64,000 bases of DNA from Gracilaria gracilis (lineage: Eukaryota > Rhodophyta > Florideophyceae > Gracilariales > Gracilariaceae): assembly GCA_030374805.1 (NCBI GenBank), contig JARGSG010000203.1, positions 558,001-622,000 on the forward strand, in the 5' to 3' direction. Position 1 is the stretch's first letter; each line of letters opens with the position of its first letter. Positions 53,301 to 63,600 of the stretch are shown here, piece after piece. The notes under the pieces were generated by a model that was given only the letters and a program-made list of their open reading frames with translations, searched no databases and was not told the DNA's origin. Made by a program: the position numbers and the translations under genes.

Positions 53301-53460
53301 ATTGACATGAAGATGCATCATGCGCGAAAATTCTATCATAACAAAGTTTTTGACCTTGAACATATTTCCAGGAGTCTACAAGGGGCTGACATATTGACCA
53401 AATGCGCTCCTCACGCAGACGTGTGGCGGATGGTCAGCCTCATGAACCTTGAATCGTTCT
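50340..53460 (+). pseudogene. Copia (47.7 kb) pol region
   Basis: Protease-like block near 50390; pre-integrase finger (WHGRTGHLHPSRYQ ... CVPCLTGKMKRNP, about 50797-50940); integrase core (DDYTSKSDVFFL, LDGAGEHKSNEL, SESNGAAERLIQ); RT (KGADISNAYLYGKLD and the VILDDCAFGS active-site strand near 52470-52500); RNase H (YADADWRGC, SSAEAEYLAL, GADILTKC). Order is Copia. Several breaks. Confidence 0.88.
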
Positions 53461-53949
53461 ATCACAGAACTGTGGGAGCAACTAACTGCGCTAACTTTTC
53501 CATTTGTTTTCTCTTGCTATTCTTATTCATTGCTTTCCTTTTTTTTTATATTAACTGCAGGTGAAATGTTTTAAGTGAGTTTTGTTTTCTTCGTTTTGTT
53601 TGATGATGTTTTGGTTTGAAAATTTTCTCGTTTTTCTTGTAAAGGCGCATTTCTTTTTCCTACAACGTTTTGGATGTTGCTTTGGGTTTTGAATTAATGG
53701 TGCGAACGTTTTATTGTATTGTTCGTTGTATTTACGTTGAGGCACAGAGTGTGTAACACAAGATACGTTTATTGTCACCACCACGACCCTCATGGCTGAG
53801 ACGCCTTGCAGGGAAGAGGCCGGTCTGTTTGGAGAAGACGCCTATACTTAAATATGAACAAATTTAGTTTTTGGTTCTGTATGGATCTCTAGTGAAGCAT
53901 CCCCACTTGTGGTGTGTAGGACAATGAGCCGCTTCGCCTTGAGGGACGG

Positions 53950-54141
53950 TGTTAATACCGGAGCGCCTCGTGCAAGGCAGAAGCGCCATATGTGGCCACG
54001 TTTGCTTGGCACGTGTGTGCCGTGCTCTGTAGACTGCGCAAAAACGAATAAATTGCACTGCACTCGGCCGGCGGCGTCATCCCCCCGACGGAGGGCAGCG
54101 AGCATTCCTGTCGTTCTGTTTGTCCTACCGCGCTCGCTACA
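53950..54141 (+). repeat. Copia (47.7 kb) 3' LTR (192 bp)
   Basis: Same length as the 5' LTR, about 94 % identical. Confidence 0.93.
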
Positions 54142-54146
54142 GTTAG
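54142..54146 (+). repeat. Copia (47.7 kb) target site duplication, right
   Basis: GTTAG, matching 47688-47692. Confidence 0.9.
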
Positions 54147-54278
54147 TTTCATACCCGCCAGGGACGATTTTTTCGTTCTTACGTACAGTCGATTTAGCAT
54201 CCACCCAGTACTTTCCAGTTTCGCCATCGGGAAGAATACCCCAAATTACAATACCCTAAATTGTCGTCTGGTTCTCAG

Positions 54279-54337
54279 GAAAATATCGTTACGGACGGGA
54301 AGATATCGATATTTTCCCTCGAGTGAGGGAAAATATC
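54279..54337. repeat. inverted repeats abutting the tandem Copia
   Basis: GATATTTTCCCTC (54308-54320) and GAGGGAAAATATC (54325-54337) form a perfect 13-bp stem with a 4-base loop that ends exactly where the LTR begins. A further GGAAAATATCG lies at 54279-54289. Host DNA between two Copia insertions. Confidence 0.75.
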
Positions 54338-54717
54338 TGAAATTGGTTGACGCTTAACCCCCGGGAGGAGTTGAGCACTCGCCGTCGCCGGCCGTCCTTT
54401 ATTTTGCACGCAAAGTGGAACGTGTGGACACTATGGCACGTTCCACTTTGTGGCCAGGACTACGTCACTCACACCGTCCCTCGCAAACATGCTTGTAGAG
54501 CGATGAATTGCGCATAAACTATTCTGCACTATAAACCGAAGATGGCTGCCGTTAAAAACCTTTGCCGCAGTAAAACCCAGTAGGAAAAAACCTGCGTGTC
54601 TAAGGAAAAGGTAAAGCACCATACAAAATTTCCACTCGAAAGACATCTATGGTCACCAAAACAAAAGAGAATGCAAAAACATAGAAGTTATATAGGTTAG
54701 TAATCAAACAAATTTCA
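54338..54717 (-). repeat. tandem Copia LTR 1 (about 380 bp)
   Basis: Bounded by TGAAATT and AATTTCA, a perfect inverted terminus. On the element strand it holds TATATAA (54687-54695), a 14-bp hairpin (54411-54424 with 54437-54450) and AATAAA (54398-54403), in that order. The inner boundary is inferred from the inverted terminus; I see no clear polypurine tract next to it. Confidence 0.75.
54411..54450 (-). promoter_or_regulatory. LTR hairpin just upstream of the AATAAA signal
   Basis: CAAAGTGGAACGTG and CACGTTCCACTTTG form a perfect 14-bp stem with a 12-base loop. On the element strand the AATAAA follows 7 bases later. The second LTR keeps the hairpin (60332-60371), where a loop difference extends the stem by one pair. 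Confidence 0.7.
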
Positions 54718-54721
54718 AGCG

Positions 54722-57700
54722 CTACGAAAAAAGACCGCAGAGCAGCTTGAGACTTTCTAGGGCATCATGCCTCAAAGACTTCGTTAGGATGTCGGCAGGT
54801 TGTACCTTAGTGGGAATTCCCTCCACTCTTACAATCTTATCTTTCACAAGCTCTTTAACATGGTGATACTTCAAACCAATATGCTTGTTCCTTTCCGACG
54901 TCTTTGAATTCTTGGCGATAGACAGTGCCGTTGAACTGTCCGTAAAGATATTGATCGGGTACATACTAGGTTCTTCATTTGTAAGAACTTCGTCATTGCA
55001 AAGTTCCCAGAAGAGCCTACGCATCCACGTCGAGGCCTTTCCGCCATGTGACAGTGCGATATATTCTGCCTCGCCAGACGACAACGCAATAAGCGTTTGT
55101 TTCTTCGTCGTTCACATAACCGGCGCTTCATTCACCTTTATCAATAGTCCCGTTGTCGATTTTCTGGTGTCACGGCATCCAGCCCAGTCTGCATCACAGT
55201 ATGCTTCCATTGGTGCTGAATTATTTGAAGGAAAAAATAGTCCAAGGCCCTTCGTACCATTCAAATATCTTATTACTCTCTTTGCAAGTCTCATGTGCCT
55301 CATGCAGGGGTCATGTACTTGCCTTGACAGCATTGAAGCTGCAAACATTATATCCAGTCTAGAGGATACGGCGAGGTACATCAAATGTCCTACCAGCTTT
55401 CGGTAGCGACCGTGAAGCGCCGGTGAGAGCTGTTGCTCATCATCACCTCGACTCGTAAGGTCGCAAGGGGAAGGCAACGGCGTGCGCGCAGGGTTGGAGT
55501 TCCACAGCCCATATTCTCTCAACATTTTATCGATGTATCTTGTTTGGCGGACCTTAATTCCATTCCTATCCCGTTCTAGGTCCATTCCAATAAAGGACTT
55601 TGCTTCACCAAGAAACTTCACCTGGAAGAGTTTCTGCATCTCGATCTTAAAGTCTTTGAGGAGGGAATAAGAATTGGATAGCATAAGGATGTCATCAACA
55701 ACAACGACGAGGTTCAGTATACCACTCCTGAATTTGTACAAGTATATGCGGCTATCCGTGCTTGATTGATTGAAACCGTGACGTATTAGGTCGTCGTGAA
55801 GTAGGGAGCCCCAAATCTGTCCCGCCTGTCGTGCCCCGTAGATTGATTTCTTAAGTAGGCAGACCTTGCCAGGGACGTAGGAGGATCCAGAGGAGTTCTG
55901 GGGTTGTTCCATTAAGAGGGGCTCCTCGAGGTCTCCGTATAAGTAGGCATTACTGATGTCCATGGTTTCAATTATTAGGCCCTGAACCGCTGCCTTTGCG
56001 ATAGCGAGGCGAATAGTCTCGAGCCGTGCCACTGGCGCGTAGAGATTGTCCGGGTCGAAGTCCAAGTAAGGACGTTGCTTGTCGCCCCGGATTACGCAGC
56101 GTGATTTGGCAAGAACCTTAGGAGGATCAGCGCTTACATGTTTAACGGTAAAGGTCCATAAGAATGAAAGCGGTTTCATTCCTGGCTTCCTGTCCACCAG
56201 TTCCCATGTGTTCCTGCTAACGAGTGCGTTGAACTCTCTGTCTATCGCTTCAGCCCATTCGGGGAGAAGTCTAGCTTCTTCGAATCTTATGTGTGCTTTG
56301 CCCGCCTCTCTGAGATCTTGGAAACGCACATGAGCCACCATGCAGTGAGCCAGGGATGCATCCATATGTTCTTCATCCTCTTCCTCCATCTTGTTCTCGG
56401 CCTCGATCCGTCGGAGGGAGGAGAAGTCGATGAGTTCGCTTAATGAAGGTAGAGATTCCTTCGCCACCTTAAAATCCTTATCTCGGCACTTGATTACTTT
56501 CCGGATTGAAGGAATATATATTCTTAGTAAGGTGCGAGGGCTTTGCATGCCTACGAAGTGACCAGGGAGGGCGCGAGGAAGTAACTTCTTGTTTGCGACT
56601 GTGTCCGATCTGTAGATGAATGCGTGTCCTGGTTGCCCAAACTTTAGGATATTCGTGAAGTCAGGCTTCTTTCCAAACCAGAGGGTGTAGGGTATCTTCA
56701 TATCTACGCGAGAGTTCGGCAGGCGGTTCCTCAGATAGTTGGCGTGAGATATGGCTTCTTCCCAGAGTTGTAGGGGAAGCTGGGAAGCTTGCAGAAAGCT
56801 CCGTGCCATCTTCCACAAGTCTTGAATGATCTTTTCGGCTACGTCATTTGATTGATGAGCGTACGGTGGTGCGTATTCGAGAATCATACCGCTTTCCATT
56901 GCGTACGTGACGAAGTCGTCCGATCTGTTCTCACCCGCCCCGTCAAGGCGAATGCGGTACACTCTGTTGGGAGAGAGTTCGTTCTCCGCGCGAGCCTTGT
57001 ACCATCGGATCGACTGGAAGAACTGAGACTTTTTGTCTAGGAAGTAAACTGAGCAAGCTCTTGTGTTATCGTCGATGAGTACCTGGATGTACGTTGACCC
57101 TTGTAGTGATGGAGGGCTGATGGGGCCGGTGATATCGGTATGAGTGAGTTCCAATGGTTTAGAGGCAGCCGATGTGGAGTGTTGTAGTGGTGCACGTTTG
57201 CTTCCAGCGTGTATGCAAGGGGTGCAGTGTACGTTAGCGATTTCCGATGAGGAAAGTGGTGGAACTCCGTCGCATTGATCCACGCATGCCCGAAGTCTTT
57301 CTCTTCCTGGATGTCCTAGTTTCTTATGCCAGTCTTTGGCTGTGTTTCCTGGGGATAGCATGGCGCCTTGTGCTCGAGGGGAAGGTACCGGATTTGGTAG
57401 AGGGTATAGGCCGTCTCTGGGGAAAGACCTGTACAATGTTTGCCCAGAGGATAGATCCTTGGGATCGAATCCCGTTAGTCCTTGCTCGTTTGATAACTCG
57501 ACGCGGACGTGTTGCGAGAGAACTGAGAGTGAAACTAGGTTAGAGTCGAAAGACGGAGTGTGTTTCGCGGGTAGTATAATACCTTCTCCGATAGGCAGTT
57601 TGATGGTGCCATGGGCTATGATATCTGAAGATGTATCGCACGTGCGCACGGTTTGGCGTCGTGTTGTATTGTACTCCCAGAAAGAGTTCCTGTCCTTGAA

Positions 57701-57870
57701 GAAAACATGAGTGGCGCCCGAGTCTAACCATGTGTGAACGATTTCGCTAGGAGAGGCACTTGCTTGCGCGATAGCGACAAAACCACGAGGTGTGCCGTCT
57801 TCGTGGTGGTTGTTTTTGCGTTTGTTTCCTTGTCGACGGTTACTACTTCCCTTGTTCGGGCCGTTGGTGG
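54722..57870 (-). pseudogene. tandem Copia copy A pol region
   Basis: In element order: protease-like region (about 57700-57480), pre-integrase finger (WHKKLGHPGRERLRACVDQC ... CTPCIHAGSKR, about 57330-57190), integrase core (THTDITGPISPPS, DGAGENRSDDFV, HQSNDVAEKIIQ), RT (TMDISNAYLYGDLEEP and the VVVDDILML active site near 55690-55720) and RNase H (YCDADWAGCRDTRKSTTG, SSGEAEYIALSHGG, ADILTKSLRHD). Standard Copia order; near whole, few breaks. Confidence 0.9.
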
Positions 57871-57875
57871 TGTCC

Positions 57876-58790
57876 TCAGTCCTTGCTAGGACTGTTTGTA
57901 TTGTTGTGATAGTTTCGATTGCGACTTCGTCTTCTGTGGCGACTACCCCTTTGGCTGGGTGCGTTATTGTTCGTGCCTTTGCGGGACCAACATTCGGATC
58001 GTATGTGGCCGATTCGTCTACAGTTCCAGCATTCGATGCCTTTCGTTCTCTTTCGCTGGTGTCTGAAGGCAGTATTCGATTTATGTGCCGCAGGGTAAGG
58101 ATGTTTGCCGTCTTTCTTTGGGTCCGTTGCTTTAGCTGTGCTCGAGGATGAGCGATGGTTTTGGCGATCCATTTCAGAACGTACGAGTGAAACGACTTGG
58201 TCGTAGTCCCATGTTGTTTGCGTCGGCGAGTAACGTGATCGCCATCAAGGAGTCTGGAAGTGTCCGAAGTAGTGTAGCAGTTCGCTCACGGTCGGATAGA
58301 GGATCGCCCAGACGGGCGAGTTCGAGGAATCTGGTGTCCATTTGTAGGAGATGTTGTTGTATATCCTCGCCGTCTTTGAATGTAAATGTGCCTTAGGCTT
58401 CTGTCGTAGGTTCATTTTGGACTGGATGTTGTCCTTCTTGTAGGTGGACTCCAGTTTGGTCCATACCTCCAGAGCAGTGCAGTGGTCTCGTTCGAGGAGT
58501 TCGGATACGGCAACTATTGGTTGAGTTCCTAAATTCTGCACGATGGCAGATCGGGCCTTACGATTAGCGTCGTCCCAATGACTTTGGGATTCTTCTGTTC
58601 CTTCATCAGGTCGAGGGTCGGACAGGACGAACAATACTTGAACCGAGTGCATAATGTCTCCTACGTATATGCGCCAAGTGTAATAGTCGGCGGTGCCCTT
58701 TAGTCGCGGGATGCGCTTTGACTCGTGGTTCTTTTTCTGCTTCCATCGCGGAGTCACCTCAACGCGGGAGCAGAGGGGCTGCTGCAAGTT
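57876..58790 (-). pseudogene. tandem Copia copy A gag region
   Basis: A gag start with KRIPRLKGTADYYTWRIYV, a helical middle (ALEVWTKLESTYKKDN) and a CCHC knuckle (CWNCRRIGHIRSEC, 57990-58031) with a basic tail. Read on the minus strand. Confidence 0.8.
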
Positions 58791-60239
58791 GTAGTCTTCA
58801 CCAGTCCCCTACTGAGTGGGGGTTTCTTCTTGTTCAGAGTCAATGGCAGGGGGTGCTATCCCCGTACTCCTAAAGATCAGACCTCTGGCTCCGGGTTAAC
58901 TCTCTCCCGGTGAGACACGCTTTGGTTTGGCCTCCCAAGTTCTGCGTGCTTCAGAACGAGGTGCTTTTACGGCTACGAGACGTCCAGAGGAGGTTACTAA
59001 CAGAGAGATATGTTTTCACCAGTGTGCCCTCTCTAGCCTCTTGCGTCGTACGAGCGGGGCGATCTTCTCTGTTATGCTTCGATGGCACGTACCAACTCGG
59101 GCTGAACGACGAGACACCCCGTCACCGTCGGGAGACAAAGCACTCCCCAGCAGAGCCAGTTATACGGAGTGGTATCAGATCCAACGGTTTGGTACAAGTC
59201 CCCTGTCGATTCCCTGCCAGTCTTCAGCTTGCGAGTAGTCCTTGCCAACAAAGGTTCCAGCTTCCTGAATCAGGGAGGCAACAGCGGCTCTTAATCAACA
59301 GGCGCAACTTCCCGCCCGTTAAATACACGACACCACGCAGCTTCCCATGGGCCAGCGAGACATCAAAACTCAACCTGTAGTTCTGGACCAGGGAGACAAC
59401 CCAATGCCTGGTGCGCCAACCACACCGTGCCCGGTAGACAAAGTAGATTCTAGGGGGGGGGGTGTTGCTGCAGCGCGGCCACGAAACGCGTGGCGATGCG
59501 GCTGGTGGCGGCAGGCGAGAAGGCGCGGCCAAATGAAGATGAAGCGTGGTGGCCGAAGGCCGAAGATGGGGCGCGGCCAATGAAGAAAGACGGCGCGACT
59601 GAAGGAGAGGGAGGGCACGGTCGAAAAGGCAGGCAAGGCGGCGCGGCCAATGTTGAACGAGGCGGCGGGGCCAAGAAGCTGTGACCAGGTGCGCCGCACA
59701 GGCGCGGTTGAGATGTGTGGGGGTATGGAGAGAAACACCAGCCCACGGCGGAGAGATGCAAGTGATAGGCGCGGGAGACCAGACACAACAGAGAGGTGTA
59801 GGTGTGAAGTGGGTTACCACGCGCGGCGGTTTCGCGCGACGGTAAGGGTGTGTGGCCAGGCGCTGTGCGTAGGTGCAACGGCGGAATGCGGTGGCAAGGC
59901 GCGGTGCAAAAGCCTTTGAGTGCGGTGCAGCAGCGAAAACGGGACAGTATGAGGTGATTCCAATGTACGGTGGCGAAACGCGGAAATGGGATGCGACCGG
60001 TGATTTTGCGAGGAAACACGGCAGTGGGGTTCGGAGGCGAGGTGCCGCTAGAGGATTTGGCGGCTACGCGCCGCCAGGCGGGGCTGCGAGGTGCGGTACG
60101 CAATAAAAAGTGTGATGGCGAACAGCGGTGTTGTTTGGGAAAGGCAACGAGGGCGCGGAGTGGTGGCGGGAGCGGGGGGGGGGGAAGGGGGGGGACGGGA
60201 GGTTTTTCGCTCTCGGTGCGGTCGGACGAATTGGGCAGC
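58791..60239 (-). other. tandem Copia leader, GC-rich
   Basis: About 1.45 kb between gag and PBS. Long G runs on the plus strand (near 59451-59460 and 60174-60194) give C runs in the element RNA; frames here are artefacts of high GC. No host gene is seen. Confidence 0.6.
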
Positions 60240-60258
60240 GATGGCTACCCTTGTACCA
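60240..60258 (-). promoter_or_regulatory. tandem Copia primer-binding site
   Basis: On the minus strand TGGTACAAGGGTAGCC directly follows the LTR end (TTTCA) and would pair with a tRNA ending GGCTACCCTTGTACCA. Its position confirms the outer LTR edge. Confidence 0.75.
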
Positions 60259-60638
60259 TGAAATGGGTTGACGCTTAACCCCCGGGAGGAGTTGAGCACT
60301 CGCCGTCGCCGGCCGTCCTTTATTTTGCACGCAAAGTGGAACGTGTGGACACTATGACACGTTCCACTTTGTGGCCAGGACTACGTCACTCACACCGTCC
60401 CTCGCAAACATGCTTGTAGAGCGATGAATTGCGCATAAACTATTCTGCACTATAAACCGAAGATGGCTGCCGTTAAAAACCTTTGCCGCAGTAAAACCCA
60501 GTAGGAAAAAACCTGCGTGTCTAAGGAAAAGGTAAAGCACCATACAAAATTTCCACTCGAAAGACATCTATGGTCACCAAAACAAAAGAGAATGCAAAAA
60601 CATAGAAGTTATATAGGTTAGTAATCAAACAAATTTCA
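60259..60638 (-). repeat. tandem Copia LTR 2 (shared by copies A and B)
   Basis: Serves as 5' LTR of copy A and 3' LTR of copy B. Differs from LTR 1 at about two positions. Confidence 0.8.
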
Positions 60639-60642
60639 AGCG

Positions 60643-63600
60643 CTACGAAAAAAGACCGCAGAGCAGCTTGAGACTTTCTAGGGCATCATGCCTCAAAGAA
60701 TTCGTTAGGATGTCGGCAGGTTGTACCTCAGTGGGAATTCCCTCCACTCTTACAATCTTATCTTTCACAAGCTCTTTAACATGGTGATACTTCAAACCAA
60801 TATGCTTGTTCCTTTCCGACGTCTTTGAATTCTTGGCGATAGACAGTGCCGTTGAACTGTCCGTAAAGATATTGATCGGGTACATACTAGGTTCTTCATT
60901 TGTAAGAACTTCGTCATTGCAAAGTTCCCAGAAGAGCCTACGCATCCACGTCGAGGCCTTTCCGCCATGTGACAGTGCGATATATTCTGCCTCGCCAGAC
61001 GACAACGCAATAAGCGTTTGTTTCTTCGTCGTTCACATAACCGGCGCTTCATTCACCTTTATCAATAGTCCCGTTGTCGATTTTCTGGTGTCACGGCATC
61101 CAGCCTAGTCTGCATCACAGTATGCTTCCATTGGTGCTGAATTATTTGAAGGAAAAAATAGTCCAAGGCCCTTCGTACCATTCAAATATCTTATTACTCT
61201 CTTTGCAAGTCTCATGTGCCTCATGCAGGGGTCATGTACTTGCCTTGACAGCATTGAAGCTGCAAACATTATATCCAGTCTAGAGGATACGGCGAGGTAC
61301 ATCAAATGTCCTACCAGCTTTCGGTAGCGACCGTGAAGCGCCGGTGAGAGCTGTTGCTCATCATCACCTCGACTCGTAAGGTCGCAAGGGGAAGGCAACG
61401 GCGTGCGCGCAGGGTTGGAGTTCCACAGCCCATATTCTCTCAACATTTTATCGATGTATCTTGTTTGGCGGACCTTAATTCCATTCCTATCCCGTTCTAG
61501 GTCCATTCCAATAAAGGACTTTGCTTCACCAAGAAACTTCACCTGGAAGAGTTTCTGCATCTCGATCTTAAAGTCTTTGAGGAGGGAATAAGAATTGGAT
61601 AGCATAAGGATGTCATCAACAACAACGACGAGGTTCAGTATACCACTCCTGAATTTGTACAAGTATATGCGGCTATCCGTGCTTGATTGATTGAAACCGT
61701 GACGTATTAGGTCGTCGTGAAGTAGGGAGCCCCAAATCTGTCCCGCCTGTCGTGCCCCGTAGATTGATTTCTTAAGTAGGCAGACCTTGCCAGGGACGTA
61801 GGAGGATCCAGAGGAGTTCTGGGGTTGTTCCATTAAGAGGGGCTCCTCGAGGTCTCCGTATAAGTAGGCATTACTGATGTCCATGGTTTCCATTATTAGG
61901 CCCTGAACCGCTGCCTTGGCGATAGCGAGGCGAATAGTCTCGAGCCGTGCCACTGGCGCGTAGAGATTGTCCGGGTCGAAGTCCAAGTAAGGACGTTGCT
62001 TGTCGCCCCGGATTACGCAGCGTGATTTGGCAAGAACCTTAGGAGGATCAGCGCTTACATGTTTAACGGTAAAGGTCCATAAGAATGAAAGCGGTTTCAT
62101 TCCTGGCTTCCTGTCCACCAGTTCCCATGTGTTCCTGCTAACGAGTGCGTTGAACTCTCTGTCTATCGCTTCAGCCCATTCGGGGAGAAGTCTAGCTTCT
62201 TCGAATCTTATGTGTGCTTTGCCCGCCTCTCTGAGATCTTGGAAATGCGAATGAGCCACCATGCAGTGAGCCAGGGATGCATCCATATGTTCTTCATCCT
62301 CTTCCTCCATCTTGTTCTCGGCCTCGATCCGTCGGAGGGAGGAGAAGTCGATGAGTTCGCTTAATGAAGGTAGAGATTCCTTCGCCACCTTAAAATCCTT
62401 ATCTCGGCACTTGATTACTTTCCGGATTGAAGGAATATATATTCTTAGTAAGGTGCGAGGGCTTTGCATGCCTACGAAGTGACCAGGGAGGGCGCGAGGA
62501 AGTAACTTCTTGTTTGCGACTGTGTCCGATCTGTAGATGAATGCGTGTCCTGGTTGCCCAAACTTTAGGATATTCGTGAAGTCAGGCTTCTTTCCAAACC
62601 AGAGGGTGTAGGGTATCTTCATATCTACGCGAGAGTTCGGCAGGCGGTTCCTCAGATAGTTGGCGTGAGATATGGCTTCTTCCCAGAGTTGTAGGGGAAG
62701 CTGGGAAGCTTGCAGAAAGCTCCGTGCCATCTTCCACAAGTCTTGAATGATCTTTTCGGCTACGTCATTTGATTGATGAGCGTACGGTGGTGCGTATTCG
62801 AGAATCATACCGCTTTCCATTGCGTACGTGACGAAGTCGTCCGATCTGTTCTCACCCGCCCCGTCAAGGCGAATGCGGTACACTCTGTTGGGAGAGAGTT
62901 CGTTCTCCGCGCGAGCCTTGTACCATCGGATCGACTGGAAGAACTGAGACTTTTTGTCTAGGAAGTAAACTGAGCAAGCTCTTGTGTTATCGTCGATGAG
63001 TACCTGGATGTACGTTGACCCTTGTAGTGATGGAGGGCTGATGGGGCCGGTGATATCGGTATGAGTGAGTTCCAATGGTTTAGAGGCAGCCGATGTGGAG
63101 TGTTGTAGTGGTGCACGTTTGCTTCCAGCGTGTATGCAAGGGGTGCAGTGTACGTTAGCGATTTCCGATGAGGAAAGTGGTGGAACTCCGTCGCATTAAT
63201 CCACGCATGCCCGAAGTCTTTCTCTTCCTGGATGTCCTAGTTTCTTATGCCAGTCTTTGGCTGTGTTTCCTGGGGATAGCATGGCGCCTTGTGCTCGAGG
63301 GGAAGGTACCGGATTTGGTAAAGGGTATAGGCCGTCTCTGGGGAAAGACCTGTACAATGTTTGCCCAGAGGATAGATCCTTGGGATCGAATCCCGTTAGT
63401 CCTTGCTCGTTTGATAACTCGACGCGGACGTGTTGCGAGAGAACTGAGAGTGAAACTAGGTTAGAGTCGAAAGACGGAGTGTGTTTCGCGGGTAGTATAA
63501 TACCTTCTCCGATAGGCAGTTTGATGGTGCCATGGGCTATGATATCTGAAGATGTATCGCACGTGCGCACGGTTTGGCGTCGTGTTGTATTGTACTCCCA

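Larger units (their letters stand above)
47693..54141 (+). mobile_element. Ty1/Copia element, decayed, with target duplication
   Basis: A 6449-bp element with 192-bp LTRs (TGTTAATACC...CTCGCTACA), GTTAG target duplication, PBS, a leader of about 1.4 kb, then gag (about 49290-50330), protease (about 50340-50650), integrase (about 50790-51520), RT (about 51970-52740) and RNase H (about 52980-53460). The two LTRs differ at 11 of 192 sites by my count, so it is older than the other two Copia insertions here. It is broken at several sites (order of five). Integrase and RT wording (TVANKKFLPR, HFVGMQ, DISNAYLYG) is close to the tandem Copia at 54.3 kb, so the two are one lineage. Confidence 0.93.
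54338..60638 (-). mobile_element. tandem Ty1/Copia, copy A (minus strand)
   Basis: LTR (54338-54717), internal region read on the minus strand, and an LTR (60259-60638) shared with copy B. In element order: PBS, a GC-rich leader (about 60240 down to 58790), gag, protease, integrase, RT and RNase H. The nearly complete pol frame has a few breaks (about two to four). The LTRs differ at about 2 of 380 sites, so the array is young. Copy B repeats copy A with an offset of exactly 5921 bp. Confidence 0.9.

Noticed and set aside
59171-59188. TGGTATCAGATCC resembling a classic Copia primer-binding site on the plus strand
   Set aside because: It has the wrong orientation for the surrounding minus-strand element and no LTR end next to it; the true PBS is at 60240-60258.
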